A stretch of DNA of 64,000 nucleotides from Ornithinibacillus sp. 4-3 (GTDB lineage: Bacteria > Bacillota > Bacilli > Bacillales > Amphibacillaceae). The DNA lies in assembly GCF_040958695.1 (NCBI RefSeq), contig NZ_CP162599.1:2142001-2206000 (forward strand), read 5' to 3'. Each line of letters starts with the position of its first letter. The first letter of the stretch is position 1. A program made the translations under genes and the position numbers. Shown here in pieces: positions 9,506-19,072 of the stretch. The notes below the pieces were generated by a model that saw only the letters and a list, made by a program, of their open reading frames with translations, was not told where the DNA came from and did not search any database.

Positions 9506-9534
9506 ATTGAATAGTTAAGAAATGCCTTTGTCAA
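9506..9534 (-). promoter_or_regulatory. candidate sigma-A promoter reading toward mreB
   Basis: Leftward TTGACA (9529-9534) is 17 bp from TTCAAT (9506-9511), a weak -10. If used, the MITE-like repeat would lie in the 5' untranslated region of mreB. Confidence 0.4.
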
Positions 9535-9556
9535 AAGGAAACATATATAATCTGAA

Positions 9557-9597
9557 TAAGCGCCACTTTCTCATTCATTTTTGAAAATGGCGCTTTT
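9557..9597. terminator. probable terminator after radC
   Basis: AAGCGCCA pairs with TGGCGCTT, with extra pairing inside. The T run is better on the + strand, so its activity for the leftward radC transcript is not certain. Confidence 0.5.
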
Positions 9598-9646
9598 ACA
9601 TCTTCATTTATATAATTATACGCAAAAAAGTTAAAAATAGATAGTT

Positions 9647-10336
9647 TTATATATATCCTTTTTCCTTTAATGAAACAAATTTTCTATCACCAATAATGAT
9701 GTGATCTAAAAGCTCGATTCCTATGACTTTTCCTGCTTCAGCAATTCGTCGAGTGACACTAATATCTTCTTGTGAAGGAGTTGGCACTCCAGAAGGATGA
9801 TTATGCACAGCAACAATAGATGCAGCAGAACGCCGAACAGCTTGACTAAAGATTTCCCTGGGATGAACTACGCTAGCATTAAGTGTTCCGATAAAGATCG
9901 TTTCTTGGTGGGTAATTTGATTTTTTGTATCGAGGAATAAAATAACAAAATGCTCTTGAGTAAGCTGGCGCATTTCTTCCATGACATACTCAGCACCATC
10001 TTCAGGAGATCGAATGACATAACGGTCGCGGGGTTTATATTGATTCATCCTTTTTCCTAATTCAATTGCAGCAAGTAAGGTTACTCCCTTTACCTCACCA
10101 ATTCCCTTAATAGCTGTTAATTCTTCAATTGCTGCATTTGTTAAAAGCTTCAATCCATCAAAATGCATAAGTACTCGATTAGCTAATTGCATTACAGATT
10201 CAGATTTTGTTCCACTGCCAAGTAAAATAGCTAATAAATCTTGGTTCGATAAATGCCGTGGTCCTAAGGTTAATAATCTTTCCCTAGGACGCTCTTCCTT
10301 TGGTACATCTTTGATTGAAATTGGTTGTTGATTCAA
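9647..10336 (-). CDS. radC: RadC/YsxA family JAB-domain protein
   Basis: The 229-aa protein has helix-hairpin-helix-like residues (about 30-90, including IKGIGEVKG) and a C-terminal JAB1/MPN-type domain with the metal motif HNHPSGVPTPSQED. The family is called RadC, but a direct DNA-repair role is not established. The start is TTG at 10336, 7 bp after GGAGG. In B. subtilis maf lies just upstream; here spoIIB does. Confidence 0.93.
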   Translation of the reverse strand: MNQQPISIKDVPKEERPRERLLTLGPRHLSNQDLLAILLGSGTKSESVMQLANRVLMHFDGLKLLTNAAIEELTAIKGIGEVKGVTLLAAIELGKRMNQYKPRDRYVIRSPEDGAEYVMEEMRQLTQEHFVILFLDTKNQITHQETIFIGTLNASVVHPREIFSQAVRRSAASIVAVHNHPSGVPTPSQEDISVTRRIAEAGKVIGIELLDHIIIGDRKFVSLKEKGYI

Positions 10337-10497
10337 ACAGACTCCTCCCTTGTCATGTAATTAAACATTAGTTTAATGAATCTGTACCATTTAAACCAAT
10401 TCGTTTTCTTGTCATTCATTAAGTTTATTTAATTAAAAATTAAAATTTTCCTAATGCATAACAGCTTTTCTAGAGTCAATTAATTTGATTTAATTAA

Positions 10498-11241
10498 TTA
10501 TTCTATTTGGCCAAGCTGATGCCAAATGGATAATAAGAATAAATTCGCCTGTTCACTTGTATTGATTGCTGCTACTTCTGATTGAATACTATTAATTAGA
10601 AGTGTTAAATGCTCTGAATTTACTTCTGTTTCCCCCATTTTTTTCCATTCTTCCTGCGAGATATTTCCCTGCTCTATGGACGTTTGCAAAAGCTGTATAA
10701 AATTTTGTACCCATTCTGTGTCTGCTTCATTAAAAGCTACTTGTTTTTCTGCTGCTTCCCATTTTTTCACATAGCTTTCAACTCCCTGTGCTTCTAGCTT
10801 ACTAGCAACTTCCTTAGCTTTCTCCTCTGAGGAAGAAAAACCACCAAATACAAAATATTCTCCATCCTGTTGCCAAACGATCGGGGTAATATCAGTAATT
10901 TCCAATTCTTGTATCATCATTTCAGCATTAACTTCATCTGAAAATATTCCTAACTGTACAACAAATCCTTGTAACTGAGGGATTGTAATCTGTTCTGTTT
11001 GATCAGTAGGATTATCCTTTTCTTCAATTTGTAAATCATCTTTATCAACTGTAGGGACTTGTGTTACTTCAGTAGGAGCAATCTCAGAAGAAGCAAATAA
11101 TCGAATCATTGTAAGACCGATAACTGTACCAATTACTAATGCAGAAACAGCAGAAAATAAAATCTTTTTCCAAGCCATATTTGGTGACCAATTAAAACGT
11201 CGTTGAAAAAAATTCTTGTCCATTTTATCTTTTGGTAGCAT
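10498..11241 (-). CDS. spoIIB: stage II sporulation protein B-like, SPOR domain
   Basis: SpoIIB helps septal peptidoglycan thinning at the start of engulfment. The 247-aa protein has a cytoplasmic N-terminus, one membrane segment (about 28-50), a short linker, and a SPOR domain (about 92-165, from GFVVQLGIFS). SPOR domains bind denuded septal glycan. The identification rests on this architecture and on the position between folC and radC; sequence conservation is low in this family. ATG at 11241 follows AGAGG. Confidence 0.75.
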   Translation of the reverse strand: MLPKDKMDKNFFQRRFNWSPNMAWKKILFSAVSALVIGTVIGLTMIRLFASSEIAPTEVTQVPTVDKDDLQIEEKDNPTDQTEQITIPQLQGFVVQLGIFSDEVNAEMMIQELEITDITPIVWQQDGEYFVFGGFSSSEEKAKEVASKLEAQGVESYVKKWEAAEKQVAFNEADTEWVQNFIQLLQTSIEQGNISQEEWKKMGETEVNSEHLTLLINSIQSEVAAINTSEQANLFLLSIWHQLGQIE

Positions 11242-11400
11242 CGTTAAACCTCTTTTCTACTAGAGTTGTAATCAAAACTCTAGCATACTTATCTTGCAAA
11301 ATTAGCTGATTGTTGTCAGAGCGAGATAATTATCATCCTTCATAATCAATGGTATATTTACATTTTCCACTAAAAAATAAATAATAAGAGGAAACAAACA

Positions 11401-11438
11401 AATCTCCTTAGAAACAAAAGTATGTCTCTAAGGAGATT
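11401..11438 (-). terminator. terminator after folC
   Basis: AATCTCCTTAGA and TCTAAGGAGATT form a 12-bp stem followed leftward by a T-rich run. Confidence 0.85.
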
Positions 11439-11455
11439 TATCGTATTTATTACAT

Positions 11456-12745
11456 CTATCTAGTAAGTAAATAATTTCTTACTAATGAGATAAAATGAAG
11501 TGAACCTGTGATAAAATAGAGATGATTATTATCCATAGGTTTTTGACCAATAGCATCCACTAAACCCTGCCAATTATCTTGTAAGGAAACATGATCATAT
11601 TTCATTAATTCCATGTTTTCTTCTAATGGTGCGGCTCGTGGATGATCAAAAGTAGTAATGGTTACTGTCGAAAAATAGGGAATCAATTCCTCTAACATCG
11701 ACGGAATATCCTTATCCTTAAATGCTGCAAAGATTAAATGTTTTTCTTCTGATGGATAAGTATTTTTGACAGTTTGCATAAAATAATCAATACTTGCAGG
11801 ATTATGTGCACCATCAATAATAATATTAGGGTACTTATGTATTTTTTCAAATCTACCAGGAACAACTGTCTTTGCTAAGCCTACTATTGCTTTAGCAAAA
11901 TCAATTTTCAGCTTGTCTTTTGCTAAGATTTTTAATGCCATCATCACAGTAGCACTATTCTTCAATTGATGATCACCAAGCATTTGAATTGCTATTTCTT
12001 CCGCTTGGTAGTTAGGTGCCTCCCATTGATACTGTTGCTGATGTTCGATTTGCTTTACACCTTGGAAGGAAAAATCTTTATGTATTTGATATAATGTTGC
12101 GTCTTTTGCTAAAGCTTCCTTTTGTATCACTTTTAAAGCAGCTTCTTTTTCTTCACCAGTTACAATAGGAGTATTATCTTTGATGATACCAGCCTTTTGA
12201 TAAGCAATTTCGGGGAGTGTATCACCTAAAAAAGCTGTATGATCTAAATCAACATTTGTAATAATCGATAAAATAGGTTCAATGCAGTTCGTCGTATCAC
12301 CACGACCACCCATTCCCGCTTCAATAATGGCGATATCAACATGATCAGCAAAATAAATAAAGGTAAGTACTGTTAATATTTCAAATTCGGTTGGATGATT
12401 ATCTTGCTCATCCAATTCACATATAGCTGGATACATATCTGTTAATATTTGCATAAATTTTTCTTTAGTAATACGTTCATCATTAATAAAAATATGACCT
12501 GTTACATCGTCCATGCTTGGCGATTGGAATACTCCAACACGATAATTATTTTCTTTTAAAGCATTTTTCAAATAATTTACTGTTGAGCCTTTCCCATTTG
12601 TACCTGCCACATGGATAGCTTGAAGCGCTTGATGTGGATTATTTAATAAGTTCAATAATGCTAGCATCCGCTCGAGACCAGGCTTGATGCCATAATTTTG
12701 CCGACTAGCAAAAAAGGCTTCTACATCATCAAAATGTTTAAACAT
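11456..12745 (-). CDS. folC: folylpolyglutamate synthase / dihydrofolate synthase
   Basis: FolC adds glutamate to dihydropteroate and to folates. The 429-aa Mur-ligase-type enzyme has the P-loop GTNGKGST (residues 48-55), the EAGMGGRGDTTN segment and the DGAHNPAS motif of the C-terminal domain. In B. subtilis it directly follows valS; here two ATP-grasp genes on the other strand lie between them. ATG at 12745 follows GGTG. Confidence 0.96.
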   Translation of the reverse strand: MFKHFDDVEAFFASRQNYGIKPGLERMLALLNLLNNPHQALQAIHVAGTNGKGSTVNYLKNALKENNYRVGVFQSPSMDDVTGHIFINDERITKEKFMQILTDMYPAICELDEQDNHPTEFEILTVLTFIYFADHVDIAIIEAGMGGRGDTTNCIEPILSIITNVDLDHTAFLGDTLPEIAYQKAGIIKDNTPIVTGEEKEAALKVIQKEALAKDATLYQIHKDFSFQGVKQIEHQQQYQWEAPNYQAEEIAIQMLGDHQLKNSATVMMALKILAKDKLKIDFAKAIVGLAKTVVPGRFEKIHKYPNIIIDGAHNPASIDYFMQTVKNTYPSEEKHLIFAAFKDKDIPSMLEELIPYFSTVTITTFDHPRAAPLEENMELMKYDHVSLQDNWQGLVDAIGQKPMDNNHLYFITGSLHFISLVRNYLLTR

Positions 12746-12859
12746 GAGGACACCACTTTCTACAAAGTAATAAACATCTATTTTCTATAATATATAGGAT
12801 CTTTTATAAACTTAGGCTACTTCATTTCTAATGTATCACAAGGGAGGAAAAATAACCAA

Positions 12860-13759
12860 ATGGGTCTACAAGGCTGGATTATTTATAATGGTCATTTACC
12901 TGGAAATAAATTTCTAGATTTCGCGGAATTCTTTCACCATGCAGCAAAGGAAAGAAATGTACAAACTATGATTTTAAAAAACACAGATTTACTCACATTT
13001 CTATCTACCAATACTCTTGATATTGCACGAAATACACAGATAGAGCAATTACCTGACTTTGTTATTTTTACAGATAAAGATATTTATCTGGCAAAACAAT
13101 TAGAGTTAATGGGAGTTCGTGTTTATAATCGTGCAAACACCATCGAAATATGTGATGATAAAATTGCTACTTATCAAGCATTGGCAACACAGCAACTTCC
13201 TATCCCTAAAACAATTGTTGCACCAAAGGTCTTTCCAATTCTAGGAGTAGAAATTGATATGGATTTTCTTAATAAAGTTATGGAACAGCTAACATTTCCA
13301 ATTGTTATTAAAGAAGCATTTGGTTCCTTTGGTGAACAAGTTTATTTAGTGAAAAATCAGGCGGATTTAGTTCAGAAGGTAAAAGAATTAGCCGGTAAAC
13401 CTTTTGTTTTCCAAGAATTTATTTCTACTAGCTATGGAGAGGATATTCGCTTACAAGTGGTTGGTAACAAAGTAGCTGCTTCCATGCTTCGACGTTCAGA
13501 AAATGACTTTCGCGCCAATGTTTCATCAGGCGGGGTAGCTGAAAAGTATTATCCAACCAAGCAGGAAGAAGAAATCGCTATTGCTGCTGCTAAAGCAATT
13601 AATGCAGATTTTGCTGGGGTTGATTTATTATTTGGGCCTAATCAGCAACCAATTATTTGTGAAATAAATTCAAATGCACATATTCGAAATCTTTATGAGT
13701 GTACAAATATTAATGTTGCTTATGATGTGATTGACTATATTATTAACCAACATGCGTAA
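12860..13759 (+). CDS. RimK-like ATP-grasp ligase, first of tandem pair
   Basis: This 299-aa protein is an ATP-grasp carboxylate-amine ligase of the RimK/LysX type. Residues 1-100 form the pre-ATP-grasp region. The ATP-binding lysine lies in FPIVIKEAFGSFGEQVYL, an acidic/basic cluster follows in GEDIRLQVVG, and the magnesium motif is CEINSNAH with the usual E-x-N. Such enzymes add amino acids to small molecules or to peptide and protein ends; the substrate here cannot be read. GGGAGG lies 12 bp before the ATG. The next gene is its paralogue. folC is divergent and about 110 bp away. Confidence 0.85.
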   Translation: MGLQGWIIYNGHLPGNKFLDFAEFFHHAAKERNVQTMILKNTDLLTFLSTNTLDIARNTQIEQLPDFVIFTDKDIYLAKQLELMGVRVYNRANTIEICDDKIATYQALATQQLPIPKTIVAPKVFPILGVEIDMDFLNKVMEQLTFPIVIKEAFGSFGEQVYLVKNQADLVQKVKELAGKPFVFQEFISTSYGEDIRLQVVGNKVAASMLRRSENDFRANVSSGGVAEKYYPTKQEEEIAIAAAKAINADFAGVDLLFGPNQQPIICEINSNAHIRNLYECTNINVAYDVIDYIINQHA

Positions 13760-13774
13760 ATGGAGGTATTTCCT

Positions 13775-14632
13775 ATGCAAAAGACAGGATGGTTGATTTA
13801 TGCACAGACAGATGCAAATGATAATCAATCCTATATCGACTGGTTTATGGAGGAAGCAGCTTTACAACAAATTGATTTAAAGCTTATTATTCGTGAAAAC
13901 TTATCCATAGGAATCCTAAATAATAAACGTGCTGTCTTATTAGATGGGCAACCTGTTCCCCTTCCTGATTTTGTAATTGTACGAGTTCTTGAACCTTTGC
14001 TTAATTTACATTTTGAAGCATTAGGTGTTCGTTCCTTTAATTCAGCAGCTGTGTCACAAATTTGTAATCATAAAGCAATGACACATCATACAGTTCACTC
14101 CTTAGGCATTCCTATGGTCGATACTTTCTTTTTTAAGAAGGATCAGCTCGGGAGTACACCACCTATGTCTTTCCCATTTGTAATGAAGGAATGTACAGGG
14201 AGAAGTGGGAAACAAGTATATTTTATCGAAACAGAGGATGATTGGAACACTGCTCTTGATGCTCTAGGAACACCAGATGTAGTTATTCAATCCTGTGATG
14301 TACAATTAGGAAGAGATGTACGAGTTTTTATAGTTGGAAAAGAAATCATTGGAGCAGTATTGCGTAAGAGCACAAGTGATTTTCGAGCAAACTTTAAACT
14401 GGGTGGTTCTGCAGAAGTGTTTCCATTAGACGGAAAGAAAACAGAACTCATCCATAAAATCATTGGCCATTTTGACTTTGGGATGGTTGGTATTGATTTT
14501 CTTATCGATCATCAAGGTGATTTTCTATTTAATGAAATTGAGGATGTTGTCGGTTCACGGATTTTGAGTGCTACAACAGATACAAATATTTTACAAAAAT
14601 ATATTGCTTATATTAAAAAATGCTTAGCTTAA
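13775..14632 (+). CDS. RimK-like ATP-grasp ligase, second of tandem pair
   Basis: The 285-aa product shares its layout with the preceding gene, from GWLIYAQT to the ATP-binding segments FPFVMKECTGRSGKQVYF and GRDVRVFIVG. The terminal metal motif reads FNEIEDVVGSR, so the usual Asn of E-x-N is Glu. That may change metal use or specificity. An ATG at 13760 lies inside the ribosome site; GGAGG at 13762-13766 with 8 bp spacing selects the ATG at 13775. The gene is 15 bp after its partner, so the two are co-transcribed. Confidence 0.84.
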   Translation: MQKTGWLIYAQTDANDNQSYIDWFMEEAALQQIDLKLIIRENLSIGILNNKRAVLLDGQPVPLPDFVIVRVLEPLLNLHFEALGVRSFNSAAVSQICNHKAMTHHTVHSLGIPMVDTFFFKKDQLGSTPPMSFPFVMKECTGRSGKQVYFIETEDDWNTALDALGTPDVVIQSCDVQLGRDVRVFIVGKEIIGAVLRKSTSDFRANFKLGGSAEVFPLDGKKTELIHKIIGHFDFGMVGIDFLIDHQGDFLFNEIEDVVGSRILSATTDTNILQKYIAYIKKCLA

Positions 14633-14689
14633 GAAAAACCAAGAAAAGCACTTGTTCTTTTAAATGATATTTCCTTGCCATAAAGATGT

Positions 14690-14775
14690 CCGTTACAGAA
14701 AGTCACTTTTCACCGGTTTGTGCTCAACCTCCTCGGAAAGCGAAATGGATTTCTGGAGCGACCACTTCTAGCCGT
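14690..14775. repeat. remnant of a Bacillaceae intergenic repeat (tentative)
   Basis: The stretch contains CCTCGGAAAGCGAA and TTCTGGAGCG, phrases resembling the reverse complement of TTCGCTTTCCG in the repeat upstream of tig (35137-35312). It is short and degenerate. Confidence 0.3.
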
Positions 14776-14800
14776 TTTAATTTATTACTTTCTAAAGTAA

Positions 14801-14838
14801 AACCCCGAATATCAGTGTATACACTGACATTCGGGGTT
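14801..14838 (-). terminator. terminator after valS
   Basis: AACCCCGAAT-A-TCAGTGTA pairs with TACACTGA-C-ATTCGGGGTT around almost no loop. A T-rich run follows leftward. Confidence 0.9.
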
Positions 14839-14843
14839 CTTCT

Positions 14844-17489
14844 TTAACCTTGTAATTCTTCTAAGCGTTGTTTTACTTTATTATATTTATCCAAGTAATC
14901 TTCTTCTTTCTGCTTCTCTTCCTCAACTAACTTTGCTGGTGCTTTTGCAACAAAACCTTGGTTAGAAAGCTTCTTCTGAACAAAGTCTACTTCCTTCTTC
15001 CATTTTGCTAATTCATTTTGCAGTCTTGCGATTTCCTTCTCAAAATCAATTAATCCTTCAAGTGGTAAATATAATTGTGCTCCAGTTACTACTGCAGACA
15101 TTGCCTGATCTGGTACCTCAACCTTTGTTGCAATGACTAATTCACTTGGATTACAGAAACGTTCTAAGTACATTCTTTCATTTTCTAACTCACGAACAAC
15201 TTCTTCATTTTCTGCTTGTATGAATAATGTGATTTGCTTAGACATTGGTGTATCTACTTCAGCGCGAATATTACGTACAGAACGAATGATAGAAACAAGA
15301 CGCTTCATTTCATTTGCTGCTTCTAGGTCATGGAATTCTTTACGAACCTCTGGCCATTTTGCAACCGTAATAGAATCTCCTTCATGTGGTAGCTTCTGCC
15401 AGATTTCTTCGGTAATAAATGGCATATATGGATGTAACATACGCATCGTTTGATCAAGTACATGTGCTAGAACAGAACGAGTCGTTTTCTTCTGTGCTTC
15501 GTCTTCTCCATAGAGTACAAGCTTTGCCATTTCAATATACCAATCACATAAGTCATCCCAAATAAAATTATATAGATAACGGCCAGCTTCACCGAATTCA
15601 TATTTATTTGTATTGGATGTAACATGTTCAATCGTTTCATTTAATCTTGTTAAAATCCACTTATCTGCAATCGATTTCTCACCTGTTAAATCAATATCCT
15701 CGTAAGTAAAGCCTTCTAAATTCATTAATGAAAATCGAGAAGCATTCCATACTTTATTCGCAAAGTTCCAAGTCGCCTCTACATTTTCCCATTGGAAACG
15801 TAAATCCTGTCCAGGCGAAGATCCTGTTAATAAGAAATAACGTAAAGAGTCTGCTCCATATTTCTCAATAACATCCATTGGATCAACACCATTGCCTAGT
15901 GATTTACTCATTTTTCGACCTTGTGCATCACGAATTAATCCATGAATAAGCACATCTTTAAAAGGTCTTTCCTCTGTAAATTCAAGAGATTGGAAAATCA
16001 TTCGAGAAACCCAGAAGAAAATAATATCATACCCTGTTACTAACACATCTGTTGGGAAATAACGTTTGAAATCAGCGCTTTCTTCATCTGGCCAACCCAT
16101 TGTTGAAAATGGCCATAGTGCCGAAGAAAACCATGTATCTAATACGTCTTCATCCTGTGTCCAGTTCTCAATATCTGCTGGTGCTTCTTTTCCAACATAT
16201 ATTTCCTTTGTTTCCTTGTGGTACCATGCTGGGATTCGATGCCCCCACCATAGTTGACGTGAAATACACCAATCACGAATATTTTCCATCCAATGTAAAT
16301 AGGTTTTCTCAAAGCGGTTTGGTACAAAATTAACCTTGCCTTCCTCTTCTTGTAGATTAATTGCTGCATTTGCAAGAGGCTGCATTTTTACAAACCATTG
16401 TGTAGATAAATATGGCTCTACCACTGCTCCACTACGCTCCGAATGTCCTACTTGATGAACATGCTCTTCTATTTTGAAAAGTACCCCTGCATCTTGCAGG
16501 TCCTTAATGATTTGTTTACGACACTCAAAACGATCCAGTCCTTGATAAATGCCAGCATTTTCATTCATGGTGCCATCTTCATTCATCACAAGCACACGCT
16601 CTAATTGATGGCGATTACCGATTTCAAAGTCATTTGGATCATGAGCTGGTGTGATTTTAACAGCTCCAGAACCAAATTCCATATCAACATAATCATCTGC
16701 AACAATTTTTATTTCTCGCCCAACGATTGGTAACACAACTGTTTTTCCTACGAGGTGCTTATAACGCTCATCTTCAGGATGCACAGCAATTGCTGTATCT
16801 CCAAGCATTGTTTCTGGACGTGTTGTAGCTATTTCAATGAATTCATCACTATCTTTAATCGGATAGCGTAAATGATAGAAATTACCTTGTATTTCTTTAT
16901 AAATTACTTCAATATCTGATAAGGCAGTTTTTGTTTGTGGATCCCAGTTAATAATATACTCTCCACGATAAATTAAGCCTTTTTCATATAAACGAATAAA
17001 TACTTCTTTTACTGCTTCAGAAAGACCTTTATCCATCGTAAAACGTTCACGTGAATAATCTACACCAAGCCCTAGTTTCCCCCATTGCTCACGGATAAAG
17101 CTGGCATATTCCTCTTTCCATTCCCAAACCTTTTCTACAAACTTTTCTCTTCCAAGATCATAACGTGATATTCCTTGCTCACGTAATGTTGCTTCTACTC
17201 TTGCTTGTGTAGCAATACCAGCATGGTCCATTCCAGGTAACCAAAGCACATCATAACCCTGCATACGCTTCATACGAGATATCGTATCTTGCATGGTTGT
17301 ATCCCAAGCATGACCTAAATGTAGTTTTCCAGTTACATTTGGTGGTGGAATAACAATGGTATAAGGCTCCTTATTCGGATCATCCTTTGCTTCAAAATAC
17401 TTTCCTTCTAACCAAAATTGATAACGATTTTTCTCCACCTCTTGCGGATTATATTTTGTCGATAATGTGTTTGCTTGTTGATTATCCAT
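14844..17489 (-). CDS. valS: valyl-tRNA synthetase
   Basis: ValRS charges tRNA-Val. This 881-aa class I enzyme has HLGH at residues 57-60, the KMSKSLGN loop, the editing domain between them, and the C-terminal coiled-coil arm (about 815-881). The start is ATG at 17489, 6 bp after GGAGG at 17496-17500. An upstream in-frame codon at 17531 lies inside the leader terminator hairpin and is rejected. Expression is controlled by the T-box just upstream. Confidence 0.98.
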   Translation of the reverse strand: MDNQQANTLSTKYNPQEVEKNRYQFWLEGKYFEAKDDPNKEPYTIVIPPPNVTGKLHLGHAWDTTMQDTISRMKRMQGYDVLWLPGMDHAGIATQARVEATLREQGISRYDLGREKFVEKVWEWKEEYASFIREQWGKLGLGVDYSRERFTMDKGLSEAVKEVFIRLYEKGLIYRGEYIINWDPQTKTALSDIEVIYKEIQGNFYHLRYPIKDSDEFIEIATTRPETMLGDTAIAVHPEDERYKHLVGKTVVLPIVGREIKIVADDYVDMEFGSGAVKITPAHDPNDFEIGNRHQLERVLVMNEDGTMNENAGIYQGLDRFECRKQIIKDLQDAGVLFKIEEHVHQVGHSERSGAVVEPYLSTQWFVKMQPLANAAINLQEEEGKVNFVPNRFEKTYLHWMENIRDWCISRQLWWGHRIPAWYHKETKEIYVGKEAPADIENWTQDEDVLDTWFSSALWPFSTMGWPDEESADFKRYFPTDVLVTGYDIIFFWVSRMIFQSLEFTEERPFKDVLIHGLIRDAQGRKMSKSLGNGVDPMDVIEKYGADSLRYFLLTGSSPGQDLRFQWENVEATWNFANKVWNASRFSLMNLEGFTYEDIDLTGEKSIADKWILTRLNETIEHVTSNTNKYEFGEAGRYLYNFIWDDLCDWYIEMAKLVLYGEDEAQKKTTRSVLAHVLDQTMRMLHPYMPFITEEIWQKLPHEGDSITVAKWPEVRKEFHDLEAANEMKRLVSIIRSVRNIRAEVDTPMSKQITLFIQAENEEVVRELENERMYLERFCNPSELVIATKVEVPDQAMSAVVTGAQLYLPLEGLIDFEKEIARLQNELAKWKKEVDFVQKKLSNQGFVAKAPAKLVEEEKQKEEDYLDKYNKVKQRLEELQG

Positions 17490-17499
17490 GTAAATCCTC

Positions 17500-17770
17500 C
17501 TTTTTATACATAAAAAAACCTTTCCATCCAATAAAGGACGAAAAGGTATATTTCCGTGTTACCACCTTAATTTACAAGTTAAAAAAAACATGTACACTCA
17601 ATTTTATAACGGAGATTCTCCGGCATTCTTCTACTGATTTCAAAGAAGCTGCATCCAGGGCGACCTTCTAAATTAATAAACCTAGAGAACTTTCAGCAAA
17701 TGTTCCCCTCTCTACAAGGCATTAATCTATACTCTTCCCCTTCATCGCATTCACAAATGATTCACTTTTT
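17500..17770 (-). promoter_or_regulatory. valine-specific T-box leader of valS
   Basis: Leftward from about 17770, stem I contains a GAGTATAG (AGTA-bulge) region and an AGAGAG/TTCTCT apical stem. The specifier segment GAAGGTCGCC gives GTC (Val) at 17662-17664. The T-box sequence AAGGTGGTAACACGG is at 17554-17568. An intrinsic terminator (stem of 11 bp with two wobbles, then seven T) spans 17512-17546. Uncharged tRNA-Val would favour the antiterminator and allow valS transcription. Confidence 0.93.
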
Positions 17771-17894
17771 AACAGATATTGATTTCATTTTAAAACCAAT
17801 TCATAAAAAAAGCAACATTTTACATAAGAAATGCACAAATGCAACAGCTGAAAACATAGAATATAGCAAGCGGGCGGAAGGAGGATTGATTCAT

Positions 17895-18083
17895 GTGGCT
17901 AGATTTTATCGTTATCGTCTGCCACCTTGGGCAAGAAACTGTATTTTCATTTGTGAAAAAGCGACATTACCTATTCTTATCTTTCAATTGATCCGAACAT
18001 TATTTTTCCCAACTACATTAGATGTGCTTCTCCTAGGAATCTTTGTTGGTTTATTTATTGCCTTTCATTTAGAATGGATTTAA
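17895..18083 (+). CDS. small hypothetical membrane protein, 62 aa
   Basis: I do not recognise this protein. The open frame continues upstream to 17700 but antisense to the T-box. AAGGAGG at 17878-17884 is followed after 10 bp by GTG at 17895, which gives MARFYRYRLPPWARNC and a 62-aa product. It has a basic N-terminus and two hydrophobic stretches (about 12-35 and 40-60). Its last 4 bp overlap the end of ysxE on the other strand. Confidence 0.55.
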   Translation: MARFYRYRLPPWARNCIFICEKATLPILIFQLIRTLFFPTTLDVLLLGIFVGLFIAFHLEWI

Positions 18084-19057
18084 GATTTTTCTTGTTGTTC
18101 CACATGATCAGCAAAATGAAGACCAAAAATAATTTTCCGATAAAGCTTTTGTAGCTTCTGTACTGCTACTACCATATCTATTCGATGTAAAATGGACTGT
18201 TCAATCGTTTGCATATATTTGCTCATATCTAATAAATAAATGATCAGAAGCAGTAATTCTAACTTATTCAAAGGATTCACTTGGATATATGAACCAAAGA
18301 ATAATTCATTCCAATCTTTAAAGTCCTTATCATAATACGTAGCTTCTTGGGAGAAGAGATGAACTAAATCATGTATAGCATTTTCAAAATAGGCATTTTC
18401 CCAACTTATTAAATGAAGTCTATTTGTACCAACAAAATGTTCTCGCCTTACATTTCCATGACATAAACTAATACTCCATTCATGCTGGTTATTTATTTCT
18501 TCAATGAATACAGAAAGCATGGTCAATATTCGTTCTATTGCTATGTTCATCTCTCGGTAATGCGTACAAACTTGTAATTCAACTGGCGACATATAATGCT
18601 GACGCTCAAATAACTCTACCCATTCAAGTAATCGAGTCTGCATTTGCCTACAATATGATTCATATTGATTAAAAGTTTTTACAGTTTGTTGCAATGGAAA
18701 TACTGTACTTTTTTTGGTGTGCACATGCACATTTGCTAAAACCTGAAAATATTTAGACCAATCGATTTCTGCTTTTTCTAGCCAAGGTGTTATATAATAA
18801 ATTTGGTTTTGATAATTGATATAGAGATCCTCTGATTGATGTAAATATACAGGAATTACTTCTGGAAGAGGAATGGTTGCTGCTAACTCATACACATGCA
18901 ACCATTTTTTTAATTTATCGTCTGTCAATCTACTGCATTTCAATGCATATTTTTGCCGTTTCTGATCGGTTATTTCATAAACAGATTCTGAAATCTTTCG
19001 TTGGTTTATTGGATGAATTTGATAGGCTGCTAATATTTGCTCCAATGTTTCATGCAT
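18080..19057 (-). CDS. ysxE: spore coat protein YsxE, CotS/kinase-like
   Basis: The 325-aa protein belongs to the CotS-like spore coat family with an aminoglycoside-phosphotransferase/choline-kinase fold. The catalytic-loop-like segment SLCHGNVRREHF (H-G-N) is visible, but the usual Asp of the HxD/N loop is not evident, so activity is uncertain. It follows spoVID by 15 bp, as in B. subtilis, and is likely transcribed in the mother cell from the spoVID promoter. Confidence 0.82.
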   Translation of the reverse strand: MHETLEQILAAYQIHPINQRKISESVYEITDQKRQKYALKCSRLTDDKLKKWLHVYELAATIPLPEVIPVYLHQSEDLYINYQNQIYYITPWLEKAEIDWSKYFQVLANVHVHTKKSTVFPLQQTVKTFNQYESYCRQMQTRLLEWVELFERQHYMSPVELQVCTHYREMNIAIERILTMLSVFIEEINNQHEWSISLCHGNVRREHFVGTNRLHLISWENAYFENAIHDLVHLFSQEATYYDKDFKDWNELFFGSYIQVNPLNKLELLLLIIYLLDMSKYMQTIEQSILHRIDMVVAVQKLQKLYRKIIFGLHFADHVEQQEKS

Positions 19058-19072
19058 TGCATTTTATCTCCT

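Noticed and set aside
17700..17894. N-terminal 65 codons of the longer frame before the 62-aa protein
   Set aside because: They are antisense to the valS T-box leader and lack a ribosome site; the GTG at 17895 is better.
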